Shown: positions 28,580-38,396, numbered from the stretch's first letter. The stretch is 64,000 bases of DNA from Nostoc sp. XA010 (GCF_020829625.1 NZ_JAIVFX010000028.1:16639-80638); one strand, 5' to 3'. Made by a program: numbers and translations. Notes: generated by a model not told the origin, from the letters alone.

Positions 28580-29141
28580 TAAAGCAATTTTGCAACTTTA
28601 TCATCCTAGATTAACTGTTAGTCCAAGAAGACAGCTATGTAGAGGGAATATCCCTGTAAATTAACAAGAAAGAATTCAGCAGTCAGGAGCCAGAATACCC
28701 TTTCAGGGAAGCAAGCGACAGAATTTAATTCTGTGCGACTGCGATTAGCGCAGCGTAAGGGACTTCCAAATAAAAAATATACCATCGCTATAGAGGCAGG
28801 GGGCAGGGGGCAGGGAGCAGGGGAAGCGAAAGTCGTAGTGAAGTCCAGAAGGATAATTTATTTTTTGGAGTTCCCTAAAGCCTTCTCTACCAGAGGTAAC
28901 GTCTTCGGCATAATAACTCTTAAAGACGCTACGCGTAGCTTGCTTCTCCGTAGGAGTACGCTTTGAGCAAGGGACGAGCGTTAGCCGTTCGCTCTTAGCT
29001 TTACCGTAGGGTAGGGTGGATGAATAAACGGGTTTAAGTGCCCCAGCAAATTTTAAATTTGCTGGTCTTCAATCAGTGGCGGGTCTAAATTCCCCACTGA
29101 TTGAATTTTGTATTCTGAATTCTGACTTCTGTTTTACTTTA
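28580..29141. other. Repeat-filled intergenic region
   Basis: Contains a TCAGGAGCCAGAAT repeat (28683), a family A MITE-like element (28757-28876), and a REP-like block with GCTACGCGTAGCTTGCTTCTCC (28925-29010). No gene seen. Confidence 0.6.
28757..28876. repeat. MITE-like element, family A, copy 2 (reverse orientation)
   Basis: Ends AAGGGACTTCC and GGAGTTCCCT. The arm GGATAATTTATTTTTTGGAG is the reverse complement of the arm in copy 1 at 2791. The centre is a GGGCAGGGGGCAGGGAGC run. Confidence 0.7.
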
Positions 29142-29795
29142 TTACCTCTGAACACGCATGAACCTGTAAACTTCAGCGAGATAACTTTCCCAAGTTCTTG
29201 TTGTCAATTGCAACGTTTCCGAATTCGGTACAAAGTCTTCAAGCCGTAAACCGCGTGTACGAATATCTTGAGGACTTCCTTGCAATAGGTACGGAGGTAC
29301 TCTTAAATTATAAGAAAGAATGCCATCCCCTGTCACATCTGAGATGTTAGCTGCGGTGGTTTGTTGCCCTAATGCCACTAGTGTCCCAGATGTTGGCATA
29401 GCAGTTGCTACATAGGGTTCACGTCCCATTGCTAGAGGTGCCCTATAAAGAAAATAGGCTACTGCTGGTGTACTTGCCAAAAGCAAAATTGTCAGTGCCC
29501 AACCGATCAAGTATCCTCCTGGTTTTTCTATCCCACCTCCTTTGATTCTCTGAGCTGCAAGAATCATCAATAAAACAGAGGCTCCTAGAGGTCTGAGTGG
29601 AAAAGATAGCACCCTCCACAACGACGCCACAGCAGGTTCACTGGGGTTAAGAAATGATAGGGCTACGACTACCAAGATAACGACTAGGATTAATCGCCCT
29701 ACAAAAGTTCCAGAAGGATAAAATCGCTGGAACAGAGAATATACGATAGTGCCAATCAGCAGCCACAGCAGTACTCGGCTTAACAATAGAAACAT
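29142..29795 (-). CDS. Cyanobacterial membrane protein, possible YdcF-like N-terminal region
   Basis: 217 aa with three TM helices in the first about 120 residues (LLSRVLLWLLIGTIVYSLF, LILVVILVVVALSFL, GWALTILLLASTPAVAYFL). An extracytoplasmic tail follows (TSGTLVALGQQTTAANIS ... RTWESYLAEVYRFMRVQR). The N-terminal part resembles the membrane portion of cyanobacterial YdcF/DUF218 proteins, but the tail has no clear DUF218 core. It may be a short relative or a protein that lost that domain. Function unknown. Confidence 0.6.
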   Translation of the reverse strand: MFLLLSRVLLWLLIGTIVYSLFQRFYPSGTFVGRLILVVILVVVALSFLNPSEPAVASLWRVLSFPLRPLGASVLLMILAAQRIKGGGIEKPGGYLIGWALTILLLASTPAVAYFLYRAPLAMGREPYVATAMPTSGTLVALGQQTTAANISDVTGDGILSYNLRVPPYLLQGSPQDIRTRGLRLEDFVPNSETLQLTTRTWESYLAEVYRFMRVQR

Positions 29796-30208
29796 AGATT
29801 AACTCTCAAATTTTCTGGTGCAGTGAGCCAATGTGGTGGTAAGACAGTCCGCTTTGCTTGGGATTTCCACGCCATTTCTCTTGTTCAGAAAACAAGTGGC
29901 TCCCCAAGAGGAACTGTCGTGCATGGTTTCCCTGCATAAAACAACTAGCGACTTCTTAGCTGTAGCGACGCTAGGAGCGTCACTCGTAAGGGCCAACCTA
30001 GAAGTTTCGGGAAATGGATTTATTTTATTGTCAACTTGTAATCGCACTGTTTGACTTAAAATACCTCAAACCTTACACCCAAAGACTACCGTCGTAGTGA
30101 TTTTAGTGCAATTTTTTGCCACTGCGTCTATTATTTATAATTTTCCAGAAGAGTAATGTCGCACCGATAAACTAAATTAATTGAGTAAGCTACTCAAAAG
30201 GAAAAACT
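29796..30208. other. Intergenic region upstream of galE
   Basis: Frames on both strands at 29799-30054 are mutual shadows with no ribosome-binding site. The GTAGCGACGCTAGGAGCGTCAC block looks like a cyanobacterial intergenic repeat. No gene supported. Confidence 0.45.
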
Positions 30209-31207
30209 ATGTCGTCTGAAAAGCCTACCATTTTGGTAACGGGGGGAGCTGGATATATTGGTTCTCATACAGTGCTTGCTTTGAAGCAAGCGGGTTATAA
30301 CCTTGTGATACTTGATAATTTGGTCTATGGGCATCGTGATCTGGTAGAAAAGGTTTTACAGGTAGAACTGATAGTAGGGGATACAGGCGATCGCGCCTTG
30401 CTAGATAACTTATTTAAAACCCGCGATATTGCTGCGGTGATGCACTTTTCTGCCTATGCTTACGTAGGAGAATCGGTGACTGACCCGGCTAAATACTACC
30501 GCAATAACGTTGTTGGTACTTTGACTCTGTTAGAAGCAATGCTGACGGCATCTGTGAAGAAATTTGTCTTTTCTTCTACTTGTGCCACCTACGGGGTACC
30601 AGAATTTGTACCCATTCCAGAAAACCATCCCCAAAATCCGATTAATCCCTATGGCGCTACAAAGCTAATGGTAGAAAAGATTCTCTCTGATTTTGATGTT
30701 GCTTATGGTTTTAAATCAGTGCGTTTCCGCTATTTTAATGCTGCTGGTGCTAACCCCAATGGCTTACTTGGTGAGGATCACAACCCAGAAACCCATTTGA
30801 TTCCCTTGGTGCTGATGACAGCTTTAGGCAAACGAGAATCCATCTCAATTTTTGGCACCGATTACCCCACACCGGATGGTACTTGTATTCGCGATTATAT
30901 TCATGTTAACGACTTAGCAGATGCCCATATTTTGGGATTGGAATATTTATTAAAAGGTAGCGATAGCGAAGTTTTTAATTTAGGTAATGGCAGCGGTTTC
31001 TCTGTCAGAGAAGTCATTGCAGCTGCCGAAGAGGTGACAGGAGTTTCCATACCAGTCGAAGAACGCGATCGCCGTCCTGGCGATCCCCCAGTTCTCATTG
31101 GCGCGAGTGAGAAAGCCAGAACCATTTTAGGCTGGAAACCTCAGTATCCATCCATCAAAGATATTGTCGATCATGCGTGGCAGTGGCATCAAAAGCGACA
31201 TAAGTAG
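30209..31207 (+). CDS. galE: UDP-glucose 4-epimerase
   Basis: NAD-dependent short-chain dehydrogenase-type epimerase, 332 aa, that interconverts UDP-glucose and UDP-galactose for polysaccharide and glycolipid synthesis. The Rossmann nucleotide-binding motif is TGGAGYIGSHTV. The catalytic Ser/Thr region is FSSTCATYG, and the Tyr-Lys pair lies in NPYGATKLMVEK. Substrate-binding FRYFNAAGA and DYIHVNDLADAH are present. Length matches GalE. An AAAGGAAAAACT purine-rich stretch precedes ATG 30209. It stands alone. Confidence 0.94.
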   Translation: MSSEKPTILVTGGAGYIGSHTVLALKQAGYNLVILDNLVYGHRDLVEKVLQVELIVGDTGDRALLDNLFKTRDIAAVMHFSAYAYVGESVTDPAKYYRNNVVGTLTLLEAMLTASVKKFVFSSTCATYGVPEFVPIPENHPQNPINPYGATKLMVEKILSDFDVAYGFKSVRFRYFNAAGANPNGLLGEDHNPETHLIPLVLMTALGKRESISIFGTDYPTPDGTCIRDYIHVNDLADAHILGLEYLLKGSDSEVFNLGNGSGFSVREVIAAAEEVTGVSIPVEERDRRPGDPPVLIGASEKARTILGWKPQYPSIKDIVDHAWQWHQKRHK

Positions 31208-31466
31208 ACTTGATGGCATTCAACCGAGATAGCTGTATATTCAGAAATTAAAGCTCTTAAAGATTAGTCTGCAAAGGGTTTGGTAATTTGCTACTTCTTT
31301 GTACTTAAGATGGTTATGAGTAATGAAGAATCAAGCCTTTTCAGCCCCTATTTCCGTTTTCGTTCATATCTCGGTTCAATGCCAAATGCGATCGCATTTG
31401 GCAGAAGTGGGGTACAAGGAAGAACAATTGCTCCATTGTCTTCCCCATCTCCCTACTCTGTACTCC

Positions 31467-32162
31467 CTACTCCCCACTACTTCTCATGCTTCGTAGTACG
31501 ACAATTAAGATGCCAATAAATCCGAGAATTGGCAGTGCGATCGCCCAAATTGGTAATTGCTGAGATTCACCTTCTACTAAATCACCATTAACATCTCGCA
31601 GATTTTGTGTATTCTGTGTAGAACCGCCTGCCACAGTAACTTCAAATTTGAACTCAAAGGGTTTGAATCTTGCTCCAGAGACTGGTTTACCATTTAGTTG
31701 CAACTGATAAATACCTGGCTTGGGAAAGACAACTTCCGCACCTGGAATACCTTGATAGCGTTCAGCTGCCACAGGTTCTAACTGTGGTTCTAACAGGGGT
31801 GGCTCTCCGGCTGCATAAGGTTCGGCATAAACAGCTAACTGACAATTACACTGTGACAGGGGAATCACTCTTCCACCTCTGCGGGTAAGCGCAAACCAAG
31901 CTTGGCTTGGTTCTCCAGCACGGGGATTATCATTTGGTTCAATGTGGAGGGTACCGCCTACATCTCCGGCTACTTCCACTTTATGAGCAGATGCAGGGTA
32001 AATATTAGTTATTGATATAACTAAGCAACTCAGGAATAATAAGTACTTTATTGTTCCTTGATTCCAGGAAATGCCTTTAAATAGGTAATACCTCTGTTTT
32101 TGACTCGTTGAAATGGAGCCAGAAATTAAAGATGATTTACCGCGATTTGGTTGGGGGAACAT
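31467..32162 (-). CDS. Exported membrane-anchored protein partner of the CcdA/UreH-like protein
   Basis: 231 aa. The N-terminal stretch after about residue 38 is a signal helix (YLLFLSCLVISITNIYPASA), then HKVEVAGDVGGTLHIEPNDN, a beta-rich domain with CNCQL, and a C-terminal TM helix (IWAIALPILGFIGILIVVL). The topology suggests an extracytoplasmic domain tethered at both ends or at the C-terminus. It overlaps the upstream gene by 26 bp, so the two are translationally coupled. The pairing suggests metal handling or cytochrome assembly, but no motif proves it. Confidence 0.7.
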   Translation of the reverse strand: MFPQPNRGKSSLISGSISTSQKQRYYLFKGISWNQGTIKYLLFLSCLVISITNIYPASAHKVEVAGDVGGTLHIEPNDNPRAGEPSQAWFALTRRGGRVIPLSQCNCQLAVYAEPYAAGEPPLLEPQLEPVAAERYQGIPGAEVVFPKPGIYQLQLNGKPVSGARFKPFEFKFEVTVAGGSTQNTQNLRDVNGDLVEGESQQLPIWAIALPILGFIGILIVVLRSMRSSGE

Positions 32163-33408
32163 AAAACTTTTCTACGGCTAACTTTGACCAAAAAAAACGC
32201 GATCGCACCATTAAGACACCGAGGGTAACAATTACCATCAGTACTACCGCTAATTTATTTCCCCAAGTTGATTGTGAGGAACCCAAGTAATGGGAACCAA
32301 TCAACACAGTATGAATGGCACTCAAGAGCAAGGCTGGCACACCCAATAGATGAATCTGTCGCCAACGCTTGCCCAAAGATTTCTGCAACGATTCCCAACT
32401 CGTTAAAGCGGCGGGGGACATTAATACCAATGCTACAGCACCCGCAGCCATACCCCACTGAAATTCTGGCGGCAGGAAAGAAAAGGCGGCAAATTTCCAT
32501 TGCAATGAGTGTTCTATCATGTGGACGGTGTGAACCACAGAAAGCACAAAAGATCCCACTCCCAAGCCCCGGCGGTAACGCAGTGGTGATGCCCACAAGC
32601 CACTAATGGGACGGGCAATTAGTGCCAAAATTAAGCAAATTAAGGCAGCGTGTCCGGTGTAATCTACCATTGTGTCACCAGTCCGCAGCAAGGTGATAAC
32701 GCCAATGATGAGTGTCACCCAACCGCCTAATCGAAACAACTGACTGCGCTTGTCTTTACTTACTAAAGAGCTGGAAACGCCTACACCTAACATAGTGGGC
32801 AGGGTTCCCAGCCCAAAAGCCAGCATAGTTGCCGCACCCATCCATAAATTGCCAGTTTCAGCAGCTTTAATTTGGGCAGCATACAGGAAACCACAAGGCA
32901 TTAAACCCCAAGTCATCCCCAAAAGCATTGGCGTCCACCATTTGGTTTTTAACGAAAGCTTAACCATTCCTGTGCTGAGGCGATCGTGTAAACTACCTTG
33001 TAACAAGGGGTGTAATACAGGAATACGCGGCAGTAAATCGGGTTTTACTTGTCCTAAGCCAAACCAAATCAGCATTACACCAGTTAAAATTGCCATCCAG
33101 CGCCGTAAGTCGCTACCAACACCTGCTAGCTGTCCACCTTGCAGCAATACCGAACCTAGCGCCCCAATGCCAGCACCGACTAGAGCATAGCTCAACATCC
33201 GCCCTAGGTTTAGCAGGATATGAAATTTTAATTGCTGTTGCCAAGTGCCGGACTTTTCTAAGGTTGATGTGCGTCCCAAAGAGGATGTTGGTGGTGTTTT
33301 CGGCTGATGAGATAGGGAAAATGCCACTGTTAGAGGGCCACACATCCCAAAGCAATGTCCAAAACTCCCCAGGAACCCCAGTATTGTGATCAGCAACAAA
33401 TCTACCAT
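32137..33408 (-). CDS. DsbD_2/UreH-like (TauE/SafE-type) membrane protein with extra C-terminal helices
   Basis: 423 aa from ATG 33408 (MVDLLLITILGFLGSFGHC), chosen because the earlier in-frame start at 33510 adds a non-membrane leader derived from repeat DNA. The hallmark GHCFGMCGPL motif lies in the first helix, as in UreH/CcdA-like sulfite-exporter family proteins linked to copper and cytochrome oxidase assembly. The second conserved block is GLMPCGFLYAAQIKAA. After about residue 220 several further helices follow with histidine-rich segments (VVHTVHMIEHSLQW, HLLGVPALLLSAIHTVLIG), resembling a ferric-reductase or b-type heme domain. It is followed by an overlapping partner gene. Confidence 0.8.
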   Translation of the reverse strand: MVDLLLITILGFLGSFGHCFGMCGPLTVAFSLSHQPKTPPTSSLGRTSTLEKSGTWQQQLKFHILLNLGRMLSYALVGAGIGALGSVLLQGGQLAGVGSDLRRWMAILTGVMLIWFGLGQVKPDLLPRIPVLHPLLQGSLHDRLSTGMVKLSLKTKWWTPMLLGMTWGLMPCGFLYAAQIKAAETGNLWMGAATMLAFGLGTLPTMLGVGVSSSLVSKDKRSQLFRLGGWVTLIIGVITLLRTGDTMVDYTGHAALICLILALIARPISGLWASPLRYRRGLGVGSFVLSVVHTVHMIEHSLQWKFAAFSFLPPEFQWGMAAGAVALVLMSPAALTSWESLQKSLGKRWRQIHLLGVPALLLSAIHTVLIGSHYLGSSQSTWGNKLAVVLMVIVTLGVLMVRSRFFWSKLAVEKFYVPPTKSR

Positions 33409-33700
33409 AAAAAAAGCCCTGAGTTCTGAGTCATGAGTCCTGAGTGTCAGAATAAAGATTTTGAAGAAGTAATAATATAATTCTTTTCTTCTTTGCTCAG
33501 TACTCAGCACTCCTCTAGTGGGGCACTGTAAGTGAAGTTGCGATCGCTGTCAAAAGACAAGTTGTCAAACTTGATGTTTACTCTAGGTAAGGTTCTCAAA
33601 AATATACTCACGTACAACTAAAGTGATCTGACCTAATTAGATTAGGTATATTGAGCTTAGGACAAATAGATTAAAGCCATAATCACTGGCTTTGTTTATC

Positions 33701-33916
33701 ATGGAAACCTTGAGACTTCGTAAGATCAAAAACAAATTGATACCATCTTTTCAAAGTCTAAAATTTAGACGTAGTAATAATGGGGTACTTTTCGTTGTTA
33801 AACATTTTCATAATCCTCAAACCACACCTGACAAGTCTGAATTTGAAAAGGCTATGGAAGCTTATCAAAAAGTAAGCATTAAGTATAGGAATGCACTTCG
33901 TGAGCTAGCTCAGTGA
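33701..33916 (+). CDS. Probable antitoxin of a Doc-type toxin-antitoxin pair
   Basis: 71 aa from ATG 33701 (METLRLRKIKNK; an alternative ATG is at 33692). The sequence is basic in the first half and ends with a helical segment (EFEKAMEAYQKVSIKYRNAL) of the kind that wraps a toxin. The assignment rests mainly on position: its stop codon overlaps a GTG that begins a Doc-like toxin frame (GTGA overlap at 33913-33916). The DNA-binding N-terminus is not a clear Phd domain. The frame appears intact although the toxin is broken. Confidence 0.6.
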   Translation: METLRLRKIKNKLIPSFQSLKFRRSNNGVLFVVKHFHNPQTTPDKSEFEKAMEAYQKVSIKYRNALRELAQ

Positions 33917-34311
33917 ATGATATTTTTTGGCTGAGTGAGGCAGTCATTAAAGCTATGCACGAAGAACAATTAGCACAGCACGGCGGACTTCCAGGTATAA
34001 TGAGATAGAAATCTACTTTTAGCTAGTTTAGATAGACCTAAAAATTTATTTGCTTATGGTGAACCTACACCAACTGTTTTGAGTAAGCGGCAGCTTATGC
34101 TTTTGCATTTGTAAAAAATCATGCATTTCTAGATGGTAACAAAAGGATAGCTTTCATTCCGATGGCTACCTTTCTTATATTGAATGGGTATTCTTTAGAA
34201 GTGCCAGAAAAAGAAGTTGTATTAATGATAAAAAGACTTTCAACTGATCAAGAGACTCAAAAATCGATAGCAAATTGGATAAAAGAAAATTATATTAAAA
34301 TAGAGAGTTAA
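33913..34311 (+). pseudogene. Doc/Fic-family (death-on-curing) toxin broken by frameshifts
   Basis: Three frames read in sequence give a Doc-like protein of about 130 aa. GTG 33913 starts VNDIFWLSEAVIKAMHEEQL ... HGGLPGI, followed by a shift at about 34000. RNLLLASLDRPKNLFAYGEP is next, with a second shift at about 34085. The last part is AAAYAFAFVKNHAFLDGNKR and on to the stop at 34309-34311. HAFLDGNKRIAF is the Fic motif HxFx(D/E)GNKR that carries the catalytic His. Doc phosphorylates EF-Tu in the family's type member. Both frameshifts would have to be suppressed for function. Confidence 0.8.
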
Positions 34312-34326
34312 GCTGATTACAAAGTC

Positions 34327-34416
34327 AGGACTTACGCAAAATAATGGAAAAACGAACCGCAAAGGTGCAAAGGACACAAAGGAATGAGAGTTTCAGAGAG
34401 TTATTGCGTAAGTCCT
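34327..34416. repeat. Short MITE-like element, family D
   Basis: A 90-bp element with 12-bp perfect inverted ends AGGACTTACGCA / TGCGTAAGTCCT around a GAACCGCAAAGGTGCAAAGG core. The same end occurs at 63875, where it cuts a group II intron fragment. Confidence 0.7.
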
Positions 34417-34542
34417 AAAAGTAACTTTGTAGGTTTATCTAAGAATTTAGGAAACCAAAATATTAAATCCTTCCTAGCAATCCTGAAAAGTTATACCTGG
34501 GGATTTGCGCTACCCTAAGTCTGGAAGCCAAGGATAAATTAC

Positions 34543-35595
34543 ATGAGAAAATGGATTTGGCTGATGCTGTTGGTGCTGATGGCAGTTGCCGTGGTGGGTA
34601 GCAGAGGTAGCACGTTTTTTGAACAGCGTCCGTCGCCAGCAATTGTTGAGCGCATTCCGGTGGAAACACTCCAACCACAGCCAGAGTCAAAGGAAGTTGA
34701 CAGTGCGCCGCAAGTGTCTACTAATAACCTATTAACTCATATCCAAAAGTTGAATTTTCAGCGCTACACAACAAAAGAGCGATCGCTTACTCGCACTTAT
34801 ATCACAACTGAACTCACAAAATTAGGCTGGAAGCCCAAATTGGAAAAGTTCTCTGAGGGTGTAAATATTTTTGCCGAACGCCTAGGAACTAACAAAGCCG
34901 CTAAAGCAATTCTCGTGGGAGCGCATTACGACACTGTTGCTTTATCTCCTGGTGCTGATGATAACGCTAGTGGTGTAGCTGTGGTGCTGGAAGTTGCTCG
35001 GTTGCTCGGTTCCCGTCCTACGCCACGGACGTTACAACTAGCTTTTTTTGACCAAGAAGAAGCAGGACTTTTGGGTAGCCAGGCTTTTGTTAGCAGGACA
35101 GCACGCTTACAAAATTTAGGCGGAGCGATCATTATGGATATGGTAGGTTATGCATGTTACACTCCTGGGTGTCAAAAATACCCTGCGGGGTTGCCTGTTA
35201 CGCCAATTAGCGACAAGGGTGACTTTTTGGCAGTAGTCGGTGATACAGAACATTTGCCTTTGCTGAGTGCTTTTCAAAACTCACAGATGCTCCCTTCAAA
35301 TGCTCTGAATAAACAAAAATCAATGCCATCAGTCCTAACATTACCAATTCCTTTTAAAGGTTTACTGACACCAGACACCCTACGCAGCGACCATGCACCA
35401 TTTTGGTATCAAGGTGTAGGTGCTGTACTGGTGACAGATACCGCAAATTTACGTACTCCGCACTATCATCAAACTAGCGATGTTCCAGCGACTATCGAGC
35501 GATCGTTTTTTACAGGAGCAGCACAGATTGTGGTCAATGCTACTAATGCCTTGTTACAGAAAAACGAAGTTTTGGAAACTCAACCACCAAGCTGA
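34543..35595 (+). CDS. M28-family metallopeptidase, membrane anchored or exported
   Basis: 350-aa aminopeptidase-type zinc enzyme. An N-terminal signal anchor (WIWLMLLVLMAVAVVGSRG) precedes a short linker. All zinc/catalytic blocks are present: VGAHYDTVALSPGADDNASG (His, catalytic Asp, bridging Asp), FFDQEEAGLLGSQAF (Glu pair), IIMDMVGY (Asp) and TPHYHQTSD (final His). It probably faces the periplasm. Cys residues in CYTPGCQKYP may form a disulfide. The substrate is unknown. It is convergent with the 35597 gene. Confidence 0.9.
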   Translation: MRKWIWLMLLVLMAVAVVGSRGSTFFEQRPSPAIVERIPVETLQPQPESKEVDSAPQVSTNNLLTHIQKLNFQRYTTKERSLTRTYITTELTKLGWKPKLEKFSEGVNIFAERLGTNKAAKAILVGAHYDTVALSPGADDNASGVAVVLEVARLLGSRPTPRTLQLAFFDQEEAGLLGSQAFVSRTARLQNLGGAIIMDMVGYACYTPGCQKYPAGLPVTPISDKGDFLAVVGDTEHLPLLSAFQNSQMLPSNALNKQKSMPSVLTLPIPFKGLLTPDTLRSDHAPFWYQGVGAVLVTDTANLRTPHYHQTSDVPATIERSFFTGAAQIVVNATNALLQKNEVLETQPPS

Positions 35596-35596
35596 A

Positions 35597-36049
35597 TTAT
35601 GAATTATGTTGACTAGTTTCTAATTCAGGGAAAGTCAATGTCCAATTCTTTTTATCATTGATTTGAAAGTACAAACCTTGAAGAATCAGCCGCAGAGCCG
35701 TTCGAGTTCTAATAAAATTCCTTACCAGATAAGTTTCTGGTTCAGCAAAGATATCATTATAGTTTTTTATCTGACCAAATTGTTTTGAACAGTAACTGCC
35801 AGCACCTTTTACTGTTAATACAAAAAATGGAGCTTTTTTGTATTTGTCAGGAATCATAAAAATTCCATATACATGGTGACGGCCACGCCACGGCTGAACT
35901 ATAACCTGAGTAGCATGTACTTGGAAATTTGTAGTTTTTGCAGCAAGAATTGCCTCGGAATTACAATCAGAATTATTCACAGGCCACCACAGTATAATAA
36001 TACTCAGGGAGAGCAGCAAAATCAAAATATAGCGGAGTCTGCGATGCAT
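35597..36049 (-). CDS. Membrane-anchored hypothetical protein
   Basis: 150 aa with an N-terminal TM/signal segment (YILILLLSLSIIILWWPV), then an extracytoplasmic domain. That contains VHATQVIVQPWRGRHHVYGI and GAGSYCSKQFGQIKNYNDIF and has three Cys in all. It ends one base after the peptidase gene, and the two are convergent. No family recognised. Confidence 0.65.
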   Translation of the reverse strand: MHRRLRYILILLLSLSIIILWWPVNNSDCNSEAILAAKTTNFQVHATQVIVQPWRGRHHVYGIFMIPDKYKKAPFFVLTVKGAGSYCSKQFGQIKNYNDIFAEPETYLVRNFIRTRTALRLILQGLYFQINDKKNWTLTFPELETSQHNS

Positions 36050-36749
36050 AATGCCAAGAAAAATTGTTGATGTGGCTGGTAGAATTTGATGGGTAATGAT
36101 AAGCTACTAAAGCAGTCAGGCTATCCCCCGGCAACACCTCTGCAACAGGTTCTAAAGGGCAAAAACAGAACATTAAGCGATCGCTTAAACTTTGGTGTCA
36201 AAAAAATTGTAGTCAATATATCAGCCCACAAAAAGTTCAGATTGTAGATGCGTAGTTTACCGCCGCAGGCATCGCTTACCCTGTTCTAGACTTTCCTTAC
36301 AGTATTAAACCTAGCTGAGAAACAATCAGCCTTTTGTGGCTGTCAACACTGATTTATCCTCAATTTTTTTAGCTGTGATGAATTCTACAATTCGTTGCTT
36401 TTATTACCGAAATAGAATTCAGGAGTCAGGAGCCAGAATTCACAATGAATTCTGACCGAAAATAGTGGACTTGAATCAATTGAATCAATAATGAGTTTGC
36501 ATCCTCCAATGATTGATTCTGACTTCTGAATTCTTCTTCAAGTTTTCGATGTAATTCTGTTCGCATCTACTGATGCTTTGAGGAGATCAGCGCAATGCCG
36601 ATAGTGAGTCTTGCCTACAGCACATAGGCCATCCTAGACATCGCTATCAAGTTAATGCATAAATCTGCTTTTATTTCTAGATAATTATTTTGGTAGCCAA
36701 ATACACAAATATTCGTTATATTCCCGTAAGTAACACTTGGTATATATTT
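36050..36749. other. Intergenic region before the DUF1400 hydrolase
   Basis: Mostly AT-rich. A TTCAGGAGTCAGGAGCCAGAAT repeat (about 36417-36440) and its partner GATTCTGACTTCTGAATTC (about 36510-36530) form an inverted pair. No gene supported. Confidence 0.5.
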
Positions 36750-38396
36750 ATGAGAAGAAGTTGGGGAAGTCTTAAGACAGTTGCGGGTTTCTTTAGCGCA
36801 ATTGCACTTACACAATTCGGAGCAAATACTCCGGCCATTGCGGCTGATACAGTTGTTGTGCGTTTCGGTTTATTTACAGAAACCATCTCCCTTGCTGAGT
36901 TACAAAAGGCTGCAAAAACTGGGGAATTGCCTGAGAGTTTACAGCCTTACGCTAAACGATTATCTGAAGAACAACGCCGCTTCTTCTTAGGGGCGTTGGG
37001 TATGAATATACCGATGAATGTTGTCACCGTTAATAGGTTAGTTAATACTCAGATTGGTACAACTATTCTCAGTGATTTTGCTACAGCCTTAGCCAGAAAG
37101 GACAAAGCTGGGGTGCAAGCACTCAGAGCAGGATTGGTATTAGGTTCTACTGCACCGCAAGGTCTTTCTATACTGAGTTTTATCGCGGCTTATCCCAGTA
37201 AACGTTTAGAAATTGATTTACCAAAGGCTTTTATAGTTGCAGAAAGTTTGAATACAGCTTTTTGGCGCACCCAGCAATTTATGCTAGCGATCGCTCCCCA
37301 ACTGGACTCCATAACACCGCAGATTACTTACCCTTTTGATCCCAGTCAACCAGGAACCGCTCAAGTAAAAATACTCAACTTAACCCTGAATGACCAAAAG
37401 CGCGATCGCAAAATTCCAGTTGATGTTTACTGGTCAACTGCTGCAACTCCCGACAAACCCCTGATTGTCCTTTCTCACGGCTTCACATCAGTCCGCACAG
37501 ACTTGTATTACCTGGCAGAACATTTAGCATCCCACGGTTATGTAGTAGCAGCTTTAGAACATCCCGGTAGTAACCAGACAAATACTAACTCAGCATTACA
37601 AGGCAAAACCAGTGTTATGAAGCCTCAGGAGTTTTTGGATCGCCCTCAAGATATTAGTTTTATCCTCGACGAATTAGAAAAGCTCAACCAAACGACTAAT
37701 CATCCGCTACAAGGGAAACTTGCAACCAATAACGCGATGGTTATTGGCCATTCTTTTGGTGGTGCTACAGCTTTAGAAATTGCTGGAGCAGAGTTACAAC
37801 TCGAACAACTCAAACAACGCTGTAAAAATAACTTGACTACTTTCAGTGAGGCAGAAGTTATGCAGTGCATCGCTCAAAAGCTACCAGAAAATACCTATCA
37901 ACTACGGGATACTAGAATAAAACAGGCGATCGCTCTCAATCCTACAACTTCTCTGATTTTTGGCGAAACTGGGTTAACTAAAGTGCAAGTTCCTACCCTA
38001 GTGTTAGCAAGTTCCGCAGATAAAACCACCCCAGCTTTAACAGAACAAATTGCAGGATTTGACAAAATCCCATCCCCAAAATGGCTAGTTGGTATAGTTG
38101 GCGGTACTCATCTGAGTGTAAAAGACCCCACTACCACATTGGATCAGATAGGAAAACTAAATACACCAATTAGTGGCGGTGAAGTTGTGGGTGAACAAGC
38201 AGCAGATGTTCGCAAGTACGTTAAAGCTATAGCTTTGGCCTTTGCTTTCCAGATGACTCCAGAAGCTAAAAACTACGCTATTTTTCTGACATCAGATTAT
38301 GCCCAATTTGCTTCGACTACGGCATTTCCATTTCGCTTAATTACGCAGATTCCTCCTGATGCTATGGCAGTGGTGAAAGAATTTGTTGAGAAATAA
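36750..38396 (+). CDS. Exported alpha/beta hydrolase with N-terminal DUF1400 domain
   Basis: 548 aa from ATG 36750 (MRRSWGSLKTVAGFFSAIAL ...), which gives a signal peptide ending PAIAAD; the TTG at 36690 adds nothing recognisable. Residues about 30-170 are the DUF1400 domain typical of cyanobacteria (VVVRFGLFTETISLAELQK). The hydrolase domain follows: oxyanion region VLSHGFTSVRTDLYY, nucleophile GHSFGGATALEIAG (Ser), and a His in VGGTHLSVKDP. It is similar in layout to platelet-activating-factor acetylhydrolase/dienelactone hydrolase-like enzymes. Substrate unknown. Confidence 0.9.
   Translation: MRRSWGSLKTVAGFFSAIALTQFGANTPAIAADTVVVRFGLFTETISLAELQKAAKTGELPESLQPYAKRLSEEQRRFFLGALGMNIPMNVVTVNRLVNTQIGTTILSDFATALARKDKAGVQALRAGLVLGSTAPQGLSILSFIAAYPSKRLEIDLPKAFIVAESLNTAFWRTQQFMLAIAPQLDSITPQITYPFDPSQPGTAQVKILNLTLNDQKRDRKIPVDVYWSTAATPDKPLIVLSHGFTSVRTDLYYLAEHLASHGYVVAALEHPGSNQTNTNSALQGKTSVMKPQEFLDRPQDISFILDELEKLNQTTNHPLQGKLATNNAMVIGHSFGGATALEIAGAELQLEQLKQRCKNNLTTFSEAEVMQCIAQKLPENTYQLRDTRIKQAIALNPTTSLIFGETGLTKVQVPTLVLASSADKTTPALTEQIAGFDKIPSPKWLVGIVGGTHLSVKDPTTTLDQIGKLNTPISGGEVVGEQAADVRKYVKAIALAFAFQMTPEAKNYAIFLTSDYAQFASTTAFPFRLITQIPPDAMAVVKEFVEK

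Noticed and set aside
29799..30054. Facing frames of 73 and 82 codons
   Set aside because: They are antisense to each other over repeat-like DNA without start signals.
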